64,000 nucleotides of DNA from contig NZ_SDEB01000005.1 in the NCBI RefSeq assembly GCF_004522175.1, forward strand, positions 124,001-188,000, written 5' to 3'. Of the stretch, positions 43,727 through 53,559 are shown piece by piece. The DNA is from Paracoccus ravus (GTDB lineage: Bacteria; Pseudomonadota; Alphaproteobacteria; Rhodobacterales; Rhodobacteraceae). Position 1 is the stretch's first letter. Every line of letters starts with the position of its first letter. The translations under genes were made by a program, and so were the position numbers. The notes beneath the pieces are model-generated. The model was given only the letters and a program-made list of their open reading frames with translations, ran no database searches and was not told where the DNA came from.

Positions 43727-44165
43727 TTCGGACGCGATCCAAGGGTCATCTCAGTTGGCCGACTTCCTTGCAAATCAGATCATACCTGCATCGAACCCGA
43801 CCGATAGCGGGCCTCGCTTTGGCAGCATTACATTCTAGTGTGGCCAACTCGTCGCGCACTTTCGGTGGATTGAACCCAGCGTGACAGGGAGGTGCGGGGC
43901 TCTGGCGTCAACTGCGCTCTGCTTTGCGGCAACGGTGGTACCTGCGCCGATCTCTGGACCTACTCACGCGGCAAGACATTCCGCCCGGCGCATTTCGCCG
44001 TAAGCATCAAAGGGCTAACACCGGCAACGAGCAAGGGACTGGCCTCGCGGCGGCCCGCCTCGCACATATCACCGTAATAATGTCATATGAAATAAAAAAT
44101 ATATGACATTTCTGATGAGGCTGATACGCTGCCCATAGGGAGATCTGTTGGAGGGAGGAAGGACG
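43727..44165. other. Intergenic region before the second TRAP operon
   Basis: About 440 bp with no supported gene and lower GC than its surroundings toward the right end. It contains the palindromic operator listed at 44079-44110; otherwise nothing identified. Confidence 0.4.
44079..44110. promoter_or_regulatory. Inverted-repeat operator before the second TRAP operon
   Basis: AATGTCATAT (44079-44088) and ATATGACATT (44101-44110) are perfect 10-bp arms separated by an AT-only-but-one 12-bp spacer, 56 bp before dctP. Probably the binding site of the GntR/FCD regulator encoded at the operon's far end. Confidence 0.65.
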
Positions 44166-45149
44166 ATGCTCAATCGTCGCAAGATTCTTGGAACATTGGC
44201 TGCGGGCTCGGCCTTGATGGCGCTCGGCGTGCCGGCGCTGGCGCAGGACAAGACTAAGCTTCGGTTTTCCGCGGTTTTCTCGGAGCAGGATATCCGCGCC
44301 GAGATGATGAAAAAACTGGCCGCCGCCATCGGTGATCGGTTCCAGACGGAACTGTATTACGGCGGCACCCTGTTCAAGCAGACGACCGAGATCATCGCAA
44401 TCCAGCGTGGAAATCTTGAGATGGGCAATGTCGCGCCGCAGGATATCGCGACGCAGATCCCGGCCTTCTCGATCCTGACCTCGGCCTATCTGTTCCGGGA
44501 CGCCGCGCATATGCGCGCCTTTTTCGCGAGCGATGCCGGGGCGGAAATGAAAGCCATGGCCGAGGACCAGCTTGGCATCCACATCTTGGGGCCGACCTAT
44601 TTCGGAACGCGTCATGTCGGGTTGAACATCGACAAGGACATCAAGACGCCCGCCGACATGTCGGGAATCCGGCTGCGCATGCCGGGCGGGGATGCCTGGC
44701 AGTTCCTTGGCCAAGCCCTGGGCGCGAACCCCACCCCGATGGCCTATGCCGAGGTTTATACCGGCTTGCAGACCGGTGCCATCGACGGGCAGGACAACCC
44801 CCTGCCCAATGTCGAGAACATGAAGTTCTTTGAGGTCATGAAGCAGATCGTGCTGACCTCGCATCTTGTCGGCTATGATCTGCTCGTGATCTCCAAGAAA
44901 ATCTGGGACGAGATGGATGACGCGCAGCGCGCGGCCTTCCAGAAGGCCGCGGATGAGGCGATCGACTGGAGCCAGGAACAACACCTCGCGCGGGAAACGG
45001 AATTGGCCGCGACCTTCGAAAAGAACGGCCTCAAGATATCGACCCCCGATATCGAGGCGTTCCGCACCCACGCCCAGAAGATGTATCTTGAGAACGAGAT
45101 CTCGAAGGAATGGCCCGAGGGCATGCTGGACCGCATCAACGCGATGTAA
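44166..45149 (+). CDS. dctP: TRAP transporter substrate-binding protein DctP (system 2)
   Basis: 327 residues, with signal MLNRRKILGTLAAGSALMAL ending ALAQ. DctP motifs include GIRLRMPGGDAWQFLGQALG and YTGLQTGAIDGQDNP. GGAGGAAGG lies ahead of the ATG at 44166. Sequence differs from system 1, so a different substrate is expected; the linked dehydroquinase-like enzyme hints at a cyclic acid, which is inference. Confidence 0.92.
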   Translation: MLNRRKILGTLAAGSALMALGVPALAQDKTKLRFSAVFSEQDIRAEMMKKLAAAIGDRFQTELYYGGTLFKQTTEIIAIQRGNLEMGNVAPQDIATQIPAFSILTSAYLFRDAAHMRAFFASDAGAEMKAMAEDQLGIHILGPTYFGTRHVGLNIDKDIKTPADMSGIRLRMPGGDAWQFLGQALGANPTPMAYAEVYTGLQTGAIDGQDNPLPNVENMKFFEVMKQIVLTSHLVGYDLLVISKKIWDEMDDAQRAAFQKAADEAIDWSQEQHLARETELAATFEKNGLKISTPDIEAFRTHAQKMYLENEISKEWPEGMLDRINAM

Positions 45150-45206
45150 TCCCTTCGCCGCGCTTGGCATGTCTCCGGGCGCGGCGACCGTTTCAAGGAC
45201 ATCAAG

Positions 45207-45689
45207 ATGAGCGATCCAGGAAAAATCGGCGGCTGGCTGCACCGCCGGGCCGAGAATGTCGCGGTGCTGATGCTGGCGGTGATGTTTGGCGCATTCCTTG
45301 TCCAGATCGCCTCGCGCTATCTGTTCAACCTGCCCGGCGGCATCGCCAGCGAACTGACCATAACCATGTGGCTCTGGGTGGTGCTGTGGGGCGCGGCCTT
45401 TGTCCTGCGCGAGCGCGACGAGATCCGCTTTGACGTGATCTACAGCGCGGTCGGCCCGCGACCGCGGCGGCTGATGACGCTTTGCGCCTCGGCGGTGCTG
45501 CTTGTCCTATACGGCTATTCGCTGCCGGCGGTCTGGGACTATGTGACCTTCATGAAGGTCCAGAAATCCTCCTATCTGGATATTCGCTATGACTGGCTCT
45601 ATTCGATCTACATCATTTTCGTGGTGGCCGTGCTGATCCGATATGCCCGGATCTTCATCCGCGCCGTTCTTGGGAACGTCCCGAAATGA
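45207..45689 (+). CDS. dctQ: TRAP transporter small permease DctQ (system 2)
   Basis: 160 residues, four transmembrane segments; YLFNLPGGIASELTITMWLW and the LRERDEIRFDVIY motif. Overlaps dctM by 4 bp. Confidence 0.9.
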   Translation: MSDPGKIGGWLHRRAENVAVLMLAVMFGAFLVQIASRYLFNLPGGIASELTITMWLWVVLWGAAFVLRERDEIRFDVIYSAVGPRPRRLMTLCASAVLLVLYGYSLPAVWDYVTFMKVQKSSYLDIRYDWLYSIYIIFVVAVLIRYARIFIRAVLGNVPK

Positions 45690-46987
45690 CGCTCACCGAT
45701 CCTTTTACCATCAGTATCATCTCGATCGTCTGCCTCGGCGTCCTGGGACTGCCGATCGGTCACGCGATGATCGCCTCATCCATCCTCTACCTCATGCTGG
45801 CGGGGCTCGACATGGGCACGGCGGCAGAGCAACTGCTGAATGGCATGTTCTCGAGCTATATCCTGCTTGCCGTGCCATTGTTCATCGTCGCGGCAGAGTT
45901 GATGAATGCGGGGTCGATGACCCTGCGGCTACTGGCTTTCTGCAATGCTTTCGTGGGCCGCTTTCCGGGCGGTCTGGCCTTGGTCAATGTCGTGCAAAGC
46001 ATCATCTTTGCCGGCATGTCGGGTTCCGCCATCGCCGATGCGGCGGGCGGCGGGAAGCTGATGCAAAAAATGATGACCGAGGGCGGCAAATATCCTCCCG
46101 CCTTTGCCGCCGCGCTGACCGCCGCCACGGCGGTGATCGGGCCGATCATTCCGCCGTCGATCCCGATGGTGATCTATGCCTTGGTGTCGGATGCCTCGAT
46201 CGGCTACCTGTTTCTCGCGGGCGTCGTGCCGGGTCTGCTGATGGGGCTGGCGCAGGCGCTGATCGTGATCGTCTCGGCCCGGCGGCGCCGGTTTCCGGTC
46301 GAGCCGCCCGTGCCGCTGCGCGACCTGCCCCGCGTCACACTTGACGCCTTTCCGGCGCTGATGATGCCGGTGGTCCTCTTGGGCGGCATCTATGGCGGTG
46401 CGACCACGCCGACCGAAGCCGCCGCCATCGCTGCCTTCTATGCGCTGCTGATCTCGGCGTTGCTCTATCGCAGCATCAGCTTTTCGACCGCCTACGACTC
46501 GCTTCTGGCCAGCGCGAAAAGTACCGCCTCGGTGGGCATGCTGATCGCGGGTGCTCTGGTGTTCAACTATGTTGTGACGGTCGAGAACATCCCCGCCGCC
46601 CTCAGCGCTTGGCTGTCCGGATTCGACCTTTCGCCCTTGGGCTTCCTGCTCATGGTGAACCTTGTCCTGCTGGTACTGGGCTGCCTGCTCGAGGGAACGA
46701 CGATCCTGCTGATCGTCATCCCGGTCCTGATCCCGACCGCACAGGCTCTGGGCATCGACATGGTGCATTTCGGCGTTGTCTGCGTCGTGAACATCATGCT
46801 GGGGCTGATCACGCCGCCCTATGGCCTGCTTCTGTTCATCATGACCAGCATTTCCGGCTGCTCGCTGCGCCAGATCGTGCGCGAGATCCTGCCCTTTCTC
46901 GCAGCGCTGCTTGTTTCACTTTTGCTGATCACGCTCTTGCCCGGCCTGTCGCTTTGGCTGCCGCGCCTGTTCGGCTATAACGGATGA
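45686..46987 (+). CDS. dctM: TRAP transporter large permease DctM (system 2)
   Basis: 433 residues, about 12 transmembrane segments. GMSGSAIADAAGGGKLM, IGPIIPPSIPMVIYALV and GLITPPYGLLLFIM are DctM hallmarks. Overlaps the dehydroquinase-like gene by 4 bp. Confidence 0.93.
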   Translation: MTLTDPFTISIISIVCLGVLGLPIGHAMIASSILYLMLAGLDMGTAAEQLLNGMFSSYILLAVPLFIVAAELMNAGSMTLRLLAFCNAFVGRFPGGLALVNVVQSIIFAGMSGSAIADAAGGGKLMQKMMTEGGKYPPAFAAALTAATAVIGPIIPPSIPMVIYALVSDASIGYLFLAGVVPGLLMGLAQALIVIVSARRRRFPVEPPVPLRDLPRVTLDAFPALMMPVVLLGGIYGGATTPTEAAAIAAFYALLISALLYRSISFSTAYDSLLASAKSTASVGMLIAGALVFNYVVTVENIPAALSAWLSGFDLSPLGFLLMVNLVLLVLGCLLEGTTILLIVIPVLIPTAQALGIDMVHFGVVCVVNIMLGLITPPYGLLLFIMTSISGCSLRQIVREILPFLAALLVSLLLITLLPGLSLWLPRLFGYNG

Positions 46988-47442
46988 CGATTTCGATGCC
47001 CAAACCGATCCATGTGCTCAATGGCCCGAACCTGAACCGGCTGGGCCGCCGCGAACCCGAAATCTATGGCAGCACGACGTTGGCCGAGGTCGAGGCAATC
47101 TGTCGCGACGCGGCGGGCGAGTGCGAATTGGTCTTTCGCCAGACCAATGCCGAATTCCAGATGATCGACTGGATTCACGAGGCAATCGACGACTCTTCGG
47201 CGCTTCTGATCAATCCCGCCGCATGGACATTCACGTCGATGGCCGTGATGGATGCGCTGAAGATGTATCCCCACCCGCTGATCGAGTTCCATATCAGCAA
47301 TGTCCACCGCCGCGAGCCGATCTATCACAAATCGCTGGTCTCGGCCCATGCCACGGCGGTCATGGCGGGCACGGGGGCGCGGGGCTATGGGCATGCGATC
47401 CGTATCCTGCGCGAGATGATCGAGGATCGCCGCGTCGCCTGA
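46984..47442 (+). CDS. Type II 3-dehydroquinate dehydratase-like protein
   Basis: 152 residues, the AroQ size. Motifs: LNGPNLNRLGRREPEIYG (catalytic Arg and Tyr), FQMIDWIHEAIDDSSALLIN, then NPAAWTFTSMAVMDAL and HISNVHRREPIYHKS (catalytic His). Residues around the substrate loop differ from biosynthetic AroQ (AAWTFTS, usually GAYTHTS). Coupled to a TRAP operon rather than shikimate genes, so it probably dehydrates an imported quinate-like compound. Confidence 0.82.
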   Translation: MTISMPKPIHVLNGPNLNRLGRREPEIYGSTTLAEVEAICRDAAGECELVFRQTNAEFQMIDWIHEAIDDSSALLINPAAWTFTSMAVMDALKMYPHPLIEFHISNVHRREPIYHKSLVSAHATAVMAGTGARGYGHAIRILREMIEDRRVA

Positions 47443-47447
47443 CCGGG

Positions 47448-48149
47448 TCAGGCGGGGATGCGCCCCGAGGCGATGACATGCTCCATCCCGGCGCGGATAT
47501 GCGCGGCCAGCAAGGCGACAGTCTGATCAACCTCGCGGGTCAGGACCAGATCGCGCAGCCGCTCATGTTCGCGGGCCGCGGGTGCGCCACGGAAATCCAG
47601 GGCCAGCAGGTGATAGCGGATATAGCGCTCGAAGATATTGGCATGGGTGGCCAGCAGGGCGGGCATGTCGCAGGCGGACACGATCGCCTGATGGAAGTTC
47701 CAGTCATACTGAACCCATTCCTCGACCGCGATGTCACCGCCCCCGATCAGAGAGCCCTCGGTCGATTTCAGCATATGGAACGCGGATACGACCCGGGCCT
47801 CCCAATCCAGCTTTCCCAGTGACAGAGAACGCCGCAAGGCGTGGCATTCCAGCAGGATCCGCATCTCGCCCAGTTCTCGCAACTCGGAAATGCGGACCGG
47901 CGCGACTTCGAAACCGCGCTGCCCCTCGGCGACGACAAAGCCTTCGGCGGCCAGACGGCTGAGGACTTCGCGCAGCGTGCTGACGCTTGCCCCGTAAGTC
48001 TGCCGCAACGGATCAAGGCGCAGCCGCTGCCCCGGCCGTAGCCCGCCGCGGATGATGTCCGAGCGGATCTGGCCCAGCGCCATGTCCCCCACCGTGCCGC
48101 CAGAGACGCCGGGCGCGAAAAGATCGGAATCCATGCGTGTCTGCACCAT
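47448..48149 (-). CDS. GntR-family regulator with FCD domain
   Basis: 233 residues. Winged helix DMALGQIRSDIIRGGLRPG and LRQTYGASVSTLREVLSRL, then an FCD all-helical effector domain with metal-site residues (DWNFHQAIVSAC; LLAAHIRAGMEHV). Convergent with the TRAP-2/dehydroquinase operon. It likely senses the imported acid and binds 44079-44110. Confidence 0.9.
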   Translation of the reverse strand: MVQTRMDSDLFAPGVSGGTVGDMALGQIRSDIIRGGLRPGQRLRLDPLRQTYGASVSTLREVLSRLAAEGFVVAEGQRGFEVAPVRISELRELGEMRILLECHALRRSLSLGKLDWEARVVSAFHMLKSTEGSLIGGGDIAVEEWVQYDWNFHQAIVSACDMPALLATHANIFERYIRYHLLALDFRGAPAAREHERLRDLVLTREVDQTVALLAAHIRAGMEHVIASGRIPA

Positions 48150-48259
48150 TACATTGCCGCCTTGCCATTCATATCAAACGGCGCGGCCGATCCAATGCCG
48201 TTCGGAGCACTCGGATGAGAATGGGCAGGACGGATCGGGGCCATGCCCGGCGCAGCGGG

Positions 48260-50284
48260 TCAATCCAGCGCGATCTCGGACAGGAAGGCCGCGCCGAAAC
48301 GCTCGATCCGGGCCGCGTCGAGATAGCGCGCCAGATCGCGGGGACGGTCTTCGGCGATCCGGCGCAGCGCCGACATGCTGACCGAAAGCGGTTTCTCGGT
48401 GCCGTCCTCGCCGCGGGAAAGTCGCGACTGGATCTCTGCGAGCCGGTCGAAAAGCGCCCCCGAGGCCCGCCCGGCCAATGCCTTGCGCAGGGGATGCATC
48501 TGGGACGCCGCGCCGGAAATGACCGCAAGAAACTCCTCGCCGTAGCGTGCGAGCTTTTTCGCGCCGATGCCGCCGATATGCGCCATCTCATCCAGGGTTT
48601 GCGGACGTTTCTGCGCCATCTCGATCAGCGTCCGATCCGGAAAGATCACATAGGCCGGCACGCGTGCGGTTTCGGCCAGCGCGCGCCGCTTGGCCTTGAG
48701 CGCCGAGAGCAGAGGCGCATCCTCGTCATCGACCTGCGCGCGCACGACGACCGCCGGCCGGGCGCGAGCGGTCAGATCGCGGCGCAGGAGGATGCGTTCC
48801 TCTCCGCGCAGCACCGAATGGGCGGCAAGGGTGATCGCCAGACCGCCATGGCGCTCCGGGTCGGGCCGGATCAGGTCGCGTCCCATCATCTGGCGCAGGA
48901 TAGCCTGCCATTGCTGACGCGGAATGTCGCGCCCGACACCGAACGTGGGCAAGCGGTCATGGCCGCGCTGCGAAATCCGTTCGGTCGAATTGCCGATAAG
49001 GACGTCGATCACATGGCCCGCGCCATATGTCTGGCCGGTACGCAGGATCGCCGACAATGCCTTTTGCACGGCTTCCGTCCCGTCGAACGTGTCCGGCGGT
49101 TCCGCACAGATGTCGCAATTTCCGCAGGCCGAGGCCGTTTCGCCGAAATAGCCCAGCAGAACCGCCCTTCGGCAGGTCGCGGCCTCGGCCAGCCCCAGAA
49201 GCGCGTTCAGCCGCGCGTGATCGGCAAGCTTGCGCTCGGGCGGTGCCTGCCCCTCGTCGATCTGGCCGCGGCGCAGGCGGATATCCTCGGGGCCATAAAG
49301 GGTCAGCGTTTCGGCAGGCGCACCGTCCCGGCCGCCCCGCCCGATCTCCTGATAATAGGATTCGATGGATTTCGGCAGATCGGCATGGGCCACCCAGCGG
49401 ATATCGGGCTTGTCGATCCCCATGCCGAAAGCCACGGTCGCGGTGACGATCAGCCCGTCCTCGCGCTGAAATCGGGTCTCGACGGCGCGGCGGGCCTCGG
49501 GCTCCATGCCGCCGTGATAGGCAATGGCGGAAAGCCCGGCCTCGTTCAGGGCCTGTGCCAGCGTCTCGGTCTTGGCGCGGGTGCCGCAATAGACGATGCC
49601 CGACTGACCCCGCCGTGCCGACGCGAAATCGAGAATCTGGCGGCGCGGCGTATCCTTAGGCTGAAACGCCAGATGGATGTTTGGACGGTCGAAGCCGCGC
49701 AGGAAGATCTGCGGTTCGGTCCCGTTGAAAAGCCGGGCCATGATCTCGTCGCGGGTCTCGGCATCGGCGGTCGCGGTGAAGGCCGCCAGCGGAACGCCGA
49801 GCGCCCGGCGCAGCTCGCCCACCCGCAGATAGTCGGGGCGGAAATCATGGCCCCATTGGCTGACGCAATGGGCCTCGTCCACCGCGATGGCCTCGACGCC
49901 CGCGCGTTTCAGCAGCGGAACCGTCGCCCCCGAGGCCAGACGTTCGGGGGCGATATAGAGCAGCCGCAATTCGCGCGCGTTGAGGGCGCGGATCACCTGG
50001 GCGTTGTCTTCCTCGGAATTGCCGCTGGTCAGGGCCGCGGCGGCGACGCCCGCCTCGGTCAGGGCGCGGACCTGGTCGCGCATCAGCGCGATCAGCGGAG
50101 AGATCACCACCGTCAGCCCCTCGCGCATCAGCGCCGGCAGTTGATAGCATAGCGACTTGCCGCCGCCCGTCGGCATGATCGCCAGAACGTCGCGGCCCGA
50201 GGCCACGGCGTTCACGATCTCTTCCTGGCCGGGACGAAATCCGTCAAAGCCAAAGACCTGCCGAAGCAGCGGCGCGGCCGACAT
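48260..50284 (-). CDS. recQ: ATP-dependent DNA helicase RecQ
   Basis: About 674 residues: DEAH helicase (IMPTGGGKSLCYQLPAL; VDEAHCVSQWGHDFRPDY), second RecA fold (VATVAFGMGIDKPDIRWV), zinc Cys cluster (TCRRAVLLGYFGE, CGNCDIC), RQC winged helix and a C-terminal HRDC domain. Start ATG 50284; a TTG two codons earlier overlaps the YggT stop. Confidence 0.95.
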   Translation of the reverse strand: MSAAPLLRQVFGFDGFRPGQEEIVNAVASGRDVLAIMPTGGGKSLCYQLPALMREGLTVVISPLIALMRDQVRALTEAGVAAAALTSGNSEEDNAQVIRALNARELRLLYIAPERLASGATVPLLKRAGVEAIAVDEAHCVSQWGHDFRPDYLRVGELRRALGVPLAAFTATADAETRDEIMARLFNGTEPQIFLRGFDRPNIHLAFQPKDTPRRQILDFASARRGQSGIVYCGTRAKTETLAQALNEAGLSAIAYHGGMEPEARRAVETRFQREDGLIVTATVAFGMGIDKPDIRWVAHADLPKSIESYYQEIGRGGRDGAPAETLTLYGPEDIRLRRGQIDEGQAPPERKLADHARLNALLGLAEAATCRRAVLLGYFGETASACGNCDICAEPPDTFDGTEAVQKALSAILRTGQTYGAGHVIDVLIGNSTERISQRGHDRLPTFGVGRDIPRQQWQAILRQMMGRDLIRPDPERHGGLAITLAAHSVLRGEERILLRRDLTARARPAVVVRAQVDDEDAPLLSALKAKRRALAETARVPAYVIFPDRTLIEMAQKRPQTLDEMAHIGGIGAKKLARYGEEFLAVISGAASQMHPLRKALAGRASGALFDRLAEIQSRLSRGEDGTEKPLSVSMSALRRIAEDRPRDLARYLDAARIERFGAAFLSEIALD

Positions 50285-50286
50285 GG

Positions 50287-50583
50287 TCAATAACCGTAGA
50301 AGAAGCCGGCGTTATTGATCAGGGCGCGCTGCAAGATGATGATGCCGATGAACACGACCAGCGGAGCCAAATCCAGTGCGCCGGTATTCGGCAGGATACG
50401 GCGGACCGGCGCGTAGAGTGGTTCAAGAACGCGGTTCAGCCCGTCCCAGATCTGTCCGACCAGCGGCTGGCGCAGGTTCAGCACCTGGAAGTTGATGAGC
50501 CAGGACATGATGATATGGGCAATCATCACGAACCAGACGACATCCAGTATCAGCATTAGAGCTTCGAACAGCGTGCCCATCAT
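50287..50583 (-). CDS. YggT family membrane protein
   Basis: 98 residues, two transmembrane regions: LMLILDVVWFVMIAHIIM, then NRVLEPLYAPVRRILP and LDLAPLVVFIGIIIL, the YGGT signature. Stop overlaps the recQ start region. Role in the cell is poorly defined (osmotic/cell envelope). Confidence 0.9.
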   Translation of the reverse strand: MMGTLFEALMLILDVVWFVMIAHIIMSWLINFQVLNLRQPLVGQIWDGLNRVLEPLYAPVRRILPNTGALDLAPLVVFIGIIILQRALINNAGFFYGY

Positions 50584-50710
50584 TCCCCCGGCTTTTGCAT
50601 GTCAAGGACAGGTAAGGCAGGCCCCGCATTTGCGCAACCCTGACCGCCGCAGCGTCCGGATTGACGCATTGCCGCCGCATAGCTAGCCCGGCTCCATTGA
50701 AGGAGGACCG

Positions 50711-51283
50711 ATGTACCCCATCCTGCGCTTTGCCAGCGAGATGCTGAAATACCGCCGCGCCCCCCGGATCGGCCTGCTCGAGGCCCATGTCTCGACGCAT
50801 CGCTGCTGGCCCTGGGATCTCGACCCCTGGATCGAGCTGAACAATGGTCGCACCCTGACGCTTTACGATCTGGGCCGCCTCCCGATGGCGTCGCGCACGG
50901 GGATCATCGGCACCATGCGCAGTCAGGGCTGGGGCATCACGGTGGCCGGGAACTCGGTGCGCTACCGCCGCAGGGTCAAGGCCTTCGACCGCTTCACCAT
51001 GGTGTCGCGCACCATCGGATGGGATGCGCGCTTTCTCTACATGGAGCAGAGCATCTGGCGCAAAGGCGAATGCTGCAACCACATGCTGCTGCGCGCCGCG
51101 ATCACCTCGGGCAAGGGGATCGTGCCCCCCGCAGAGTTGCTCGCCGCGGCGGGTCAGGACACGCAAAGCCCGGATCTGCCGGGTTGGGTCAGCGCCTGGA
51201 TCGCGGCGGATGGGCAGCGACCCTGGCCGCCCAGCTTGCCCGACTTGGCGGCCCATGATCCGAAAGACGACTTGCCAGCCTGA
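50711..51283 (+). CDS. Acyl-CoA thioesterase-like (THEM6/4HBT) protein
   Basis: 190 residues with the hot-dog fold pattern: HVSTHRCWPWDLDPWIELNN, TLTLYDLGRLPM, and VAGNSVRYRRRVKAFDRFTM. GGAGG precedes the ATG. Substrate unknown. Confidence 0.85.
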   Translation: MYPILRFASEMLKYRRAPRIGLLEAHVSTHRCWPWDLDPWIELNNGRTLTLYDLGRLPMASRTGIIGTMRSQGWGITVAGNSVRYRRRVKAFDRFTMVSRTIGWDARFLYMEQSIWRKGECCNHMLLRAAITSGKGIVPPAELLAAAGQDTQSPDLPGWVSAWIAADGQRPWPPSLPDLAAHDPKDDLPA

Positions 51284-51331
51284 ACCCGCTTGGGCCTTAT
51301 GCGCGCAGACGAGGCCAGACGGGACAGGGGC

Positions 51332-52699
51332 ATGGAGCGCAAGCGGATCTGGGGTTGGTGGTTCTTTGACTGGGCCAGCCAGCCCTATGCCACCCTGCTC
51401 ACCACCTTCATCTTTCCGGTCTATTACGCCGAGGTCGCGCGCAGCCATTATGTCGCGCAGGGCATGACGCCCGAAGCGGCGGGCGCGGCGGCACAATCGC
51501 TCTGGGGCTATGGGCTGGCGGTCTCGGGCTTGCTCATCGCGCTGCTCGCCCCCCTTCTTGGCGCGATTGCCGATAATAGCGGACGCCGGCTGGTCTGGGT
51601 CTGGACCTTTTCGGCCTTCTATGTGGCGGGGGCCTGGGGCCTGTGGTTCCTCAGCCCGGATCAGCCGCATCTGCATCTGGCCGTGATCTGTTTCGGACTT
51701 GGGCTGATCGGGATGGAGTTCGCCACCATCTTTACCAATGCACTTCTGCCGGGGCTGGCACCACGGGACGAGATCGGGCGCATTTCGGGCTCGGGCTTTG
51801 CCTTTGGCTATCTCGGCGGGGTGATCGCGCTTTTTGTCATGCTGCTTCTGCTGGCCGAAAACGCGCAAACCGGTCTGACCCTGCTCGGAACCGCGCCGAT
51901 CCTTGGCCTTGATGCCGCCGCGCGCGAGGGGACCCGGGCAGTCGGGCCTTTCACGGCATTGTGGTATCTGGTCTTCATGATACCCTTTGCGCTTTGGGTG
52001 CGCGAAACTCCCGGAACGGACCGGGAGCGGCGTCCATTGCGTTTGAAATCCGCGATGTCGGATCTGTGGCGGCTGATCCGGGGCCTTGGCGAGCGGCGCT
52101 CGCTCGCGGCCTTTCTGCTTTCCTCGATGTTTTCGCGCGACGCGCTGAACGGGCTCTATGCGTTCGGAGGGCTTTACGCGGCCGCGGTGCTGGGCTGGCC
52201 GGTTATCCTGTCGGGTATTTTCGGCATCGTTGCAGCGCTTTCGGCCACGGTGATCTGCTGGCTCGGCGGCCGCGCCGACCGGCGCTGGGGGCCGAAACCG
52301 GTGACGATCGCCTGCACGTTGGTCCTGATCCTCGTCTGCGCGATCGTGATCGGCATGGACCGCCAGAGCATCTTTGGCCTGGCCCTGCCCCCCGGCTCGC
52401 GCCTGCCCGACGCGCTGTTCTTTCTGTGCGGCGCGCTGATCGGGGGTGCGGGCGGGGTGTTGCAGGCGGCGGGCCGCACGCTGGTCGTGCTGCATGCAAT
52501 TCCCGGCCGCGCGACCGAGGTCTTTGGCCTTTACGCACTCTCGGGCAAGGCGACGACCTTTCTTGCGCCCTTCCTGATCGCGGTGGTCACCGATCTCAGC
52601 GGGAATCTGCGCCTCGGCATTTCTCCATTGATCGTGATGTTCCTTCTTTCGCTCGTTTTGTTAAGCTGGGTCAAAGCAAGAGGGGAATACGAGCAGTGA
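51332..52699 (+). CDS. MFS transporter, UMF1/Atg22-like family
   Basis: About 455 residues, 12 transmembrane segments. The opening ERKRIWGWWFFDWASQPYAT is typical of the UMF1 family. ATG 51332 with AGGGG a few bases upstream is preferred; GTG/ATG codons upstream extend the frame. Substrate unknown. Its stop overlaps the mepA start. Confidence 0.87.
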   Translation: MERKRIWGWWFFDWASQPYATLLTTFIFPVYYAEVARSHYVAQGMTPEAAGAAAQSLWGYGLAVSGLLIALLAPLLGAIADNSGRRLVWVWTFSAFYVAGAWGLWFLSPDQPHLHLAVICFGLGLIGMEFATIFTNALLPGLAPRDEIGRISGSGFAFGYLGGVIALFVMLLLLAENAQTGLTLLGTAPILGLDAAAREGTRAVGPFTALWYLVFMIPFALWVRETPGTDRERRPLRLKSAMSDLWRLIRGLGERRSLAAFLLSSMFSRDALNGLYAFGGLYAAAVLGWPVILSGIFGIVAALSATVICWLGGRADRRWGPKPVTIACTLVLILVCAIVIGMDRQSIFGLALPPGSRLPDALFFLCGALIGGAGGVLQAAGRTLVVLHAIPGRATEVFGLYALSGKATTFLAPFLIAVVTDLSGNLRLGISPLIVMFLLSLVLLSWVKARGEYEQ

Positions 52700-53559
52700 T
52701 CAAGAAATTTCTGAGCGCGCTGGCCGTTTCGCTGGCAGCCGCCCTTCCGGCAACGGCTGATCCGCTTGCCAAGGACGTGTTCGGCCGCACGCCCGGCCCG
52801 ACCGGAGGCGCACCTGCCGCCATCGGCTTTTACTCCAAGGGCTGCGTCAACGGAGCGATGCAACTGCCGGAATCCGGCCCGACCTGGCAGGCGATGCGGC
52901 TGTCGCGCGGCCGCAACTGGGGCCATCCGGAACTGGTCAGCTTTGTCATCGGCCTGTCCAAGGCGGCGCGGCAGGCGGGCTGGCAGGGTCTCTATGTCGG
53001 CGACATGAGCCAGCCGCGGGGCGGCCCGATGCTGACGGGACATGCGAGCCACCAGATGGGGCTGGACGCAGATATCTGGCTCTTGCCGCCCTCCAGCCTG
53101 CAGCTTTCGCCCGCGCAACGCGAAAGCATCTCTTCCGTATCGGTGACGAATGCCAAGGGCACGGCGCTATCCGGGAACTGGTCGGCCTCGCATATGGCGA
53201 TCATCCGCGCCGCCGCACGCGATCGCCGGGTCGAGCGCATCTTCATCGACCCGATGGCCAAGGTCGCGATGTGCCAGCAAGAGACCGGAAACCGGGCCTG
53301 GCTGCGCAAGGTCCGCCCGATCAATGCGCATAACTACCATTTCCATGTCCGGCTGGGCTGCCCGGCCGGGTCCGTCTGTCGCGAACAGGACGCCCCGCCG
53401 CCCGGAGACGGTTGCGCCGAGGCCGCCGAATGGATCAAGAACCGGCTCGATCCCAGCCGGGTCAAACCCGTGCCTCCGGATCCCGATTATCGCCACCCCC
53501 GCAGCTATCGACTGAGTGAGATGCCCCAACAATGCCAGGCCGTCGCGACCGCCCGCTAA
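52696..53559 (+). CDS. mepA: Penicillin-insensitive murein endopeptidase
   Basis: 287 residues with a Sec signal ([19 protein letters not shown]). It cleaves D-Ala-mDAP cross-links in the periplasm. LAS-type zinc motifs are [16 protein letters not shown] and [12 protein letters not shown]; six or more cysteines suggest disulfides. GTG start at 52696 overlaps the MFS stop. Confidence 0.93.
   Translation: MIKKFLSALAVSLAAALPATADPLAKDVFGRTPGPTGGAPAAIGFYSKGCVNGAMQLPESGPTWQAMRLSRGRNWGHPELVSFVIGLSKAARQAGWQGLYVGDMSQPRGGPMLTGHASHQMGLDADIWLLPPSSLQLSPAQRESISSVSVTNAKGTALSGNWSASHMAIIRAAARDRRVERIFIDPMAKVAMCQQETGNRAWLRKVRPINAHNYHFHVRLGCPAGSVCREQDAPPPGDGCAEAAEWIKNRLDPSRVKPVPPDPDYRHPRSYRLSEMPQQCQAVATAR

Noticed and set aside
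43849..44060. The gap before the second TRAP operon considered as an insertion-sequence remnant.
   Set aside because: No transposase fragment or terminal inverted repeat could be found; only the operator-like palindrome stands out.
48137..50152. A 671-codon open frame on the plus strand.
   Set aside because: Antisense shadow of recQ, which has every helicase motif.
50423..52495. A 690-codon open frame on the minus strand.
   Set aside because: Shadow of the thioesterase and MFS genes; the tail overlaps YggT in another frame.
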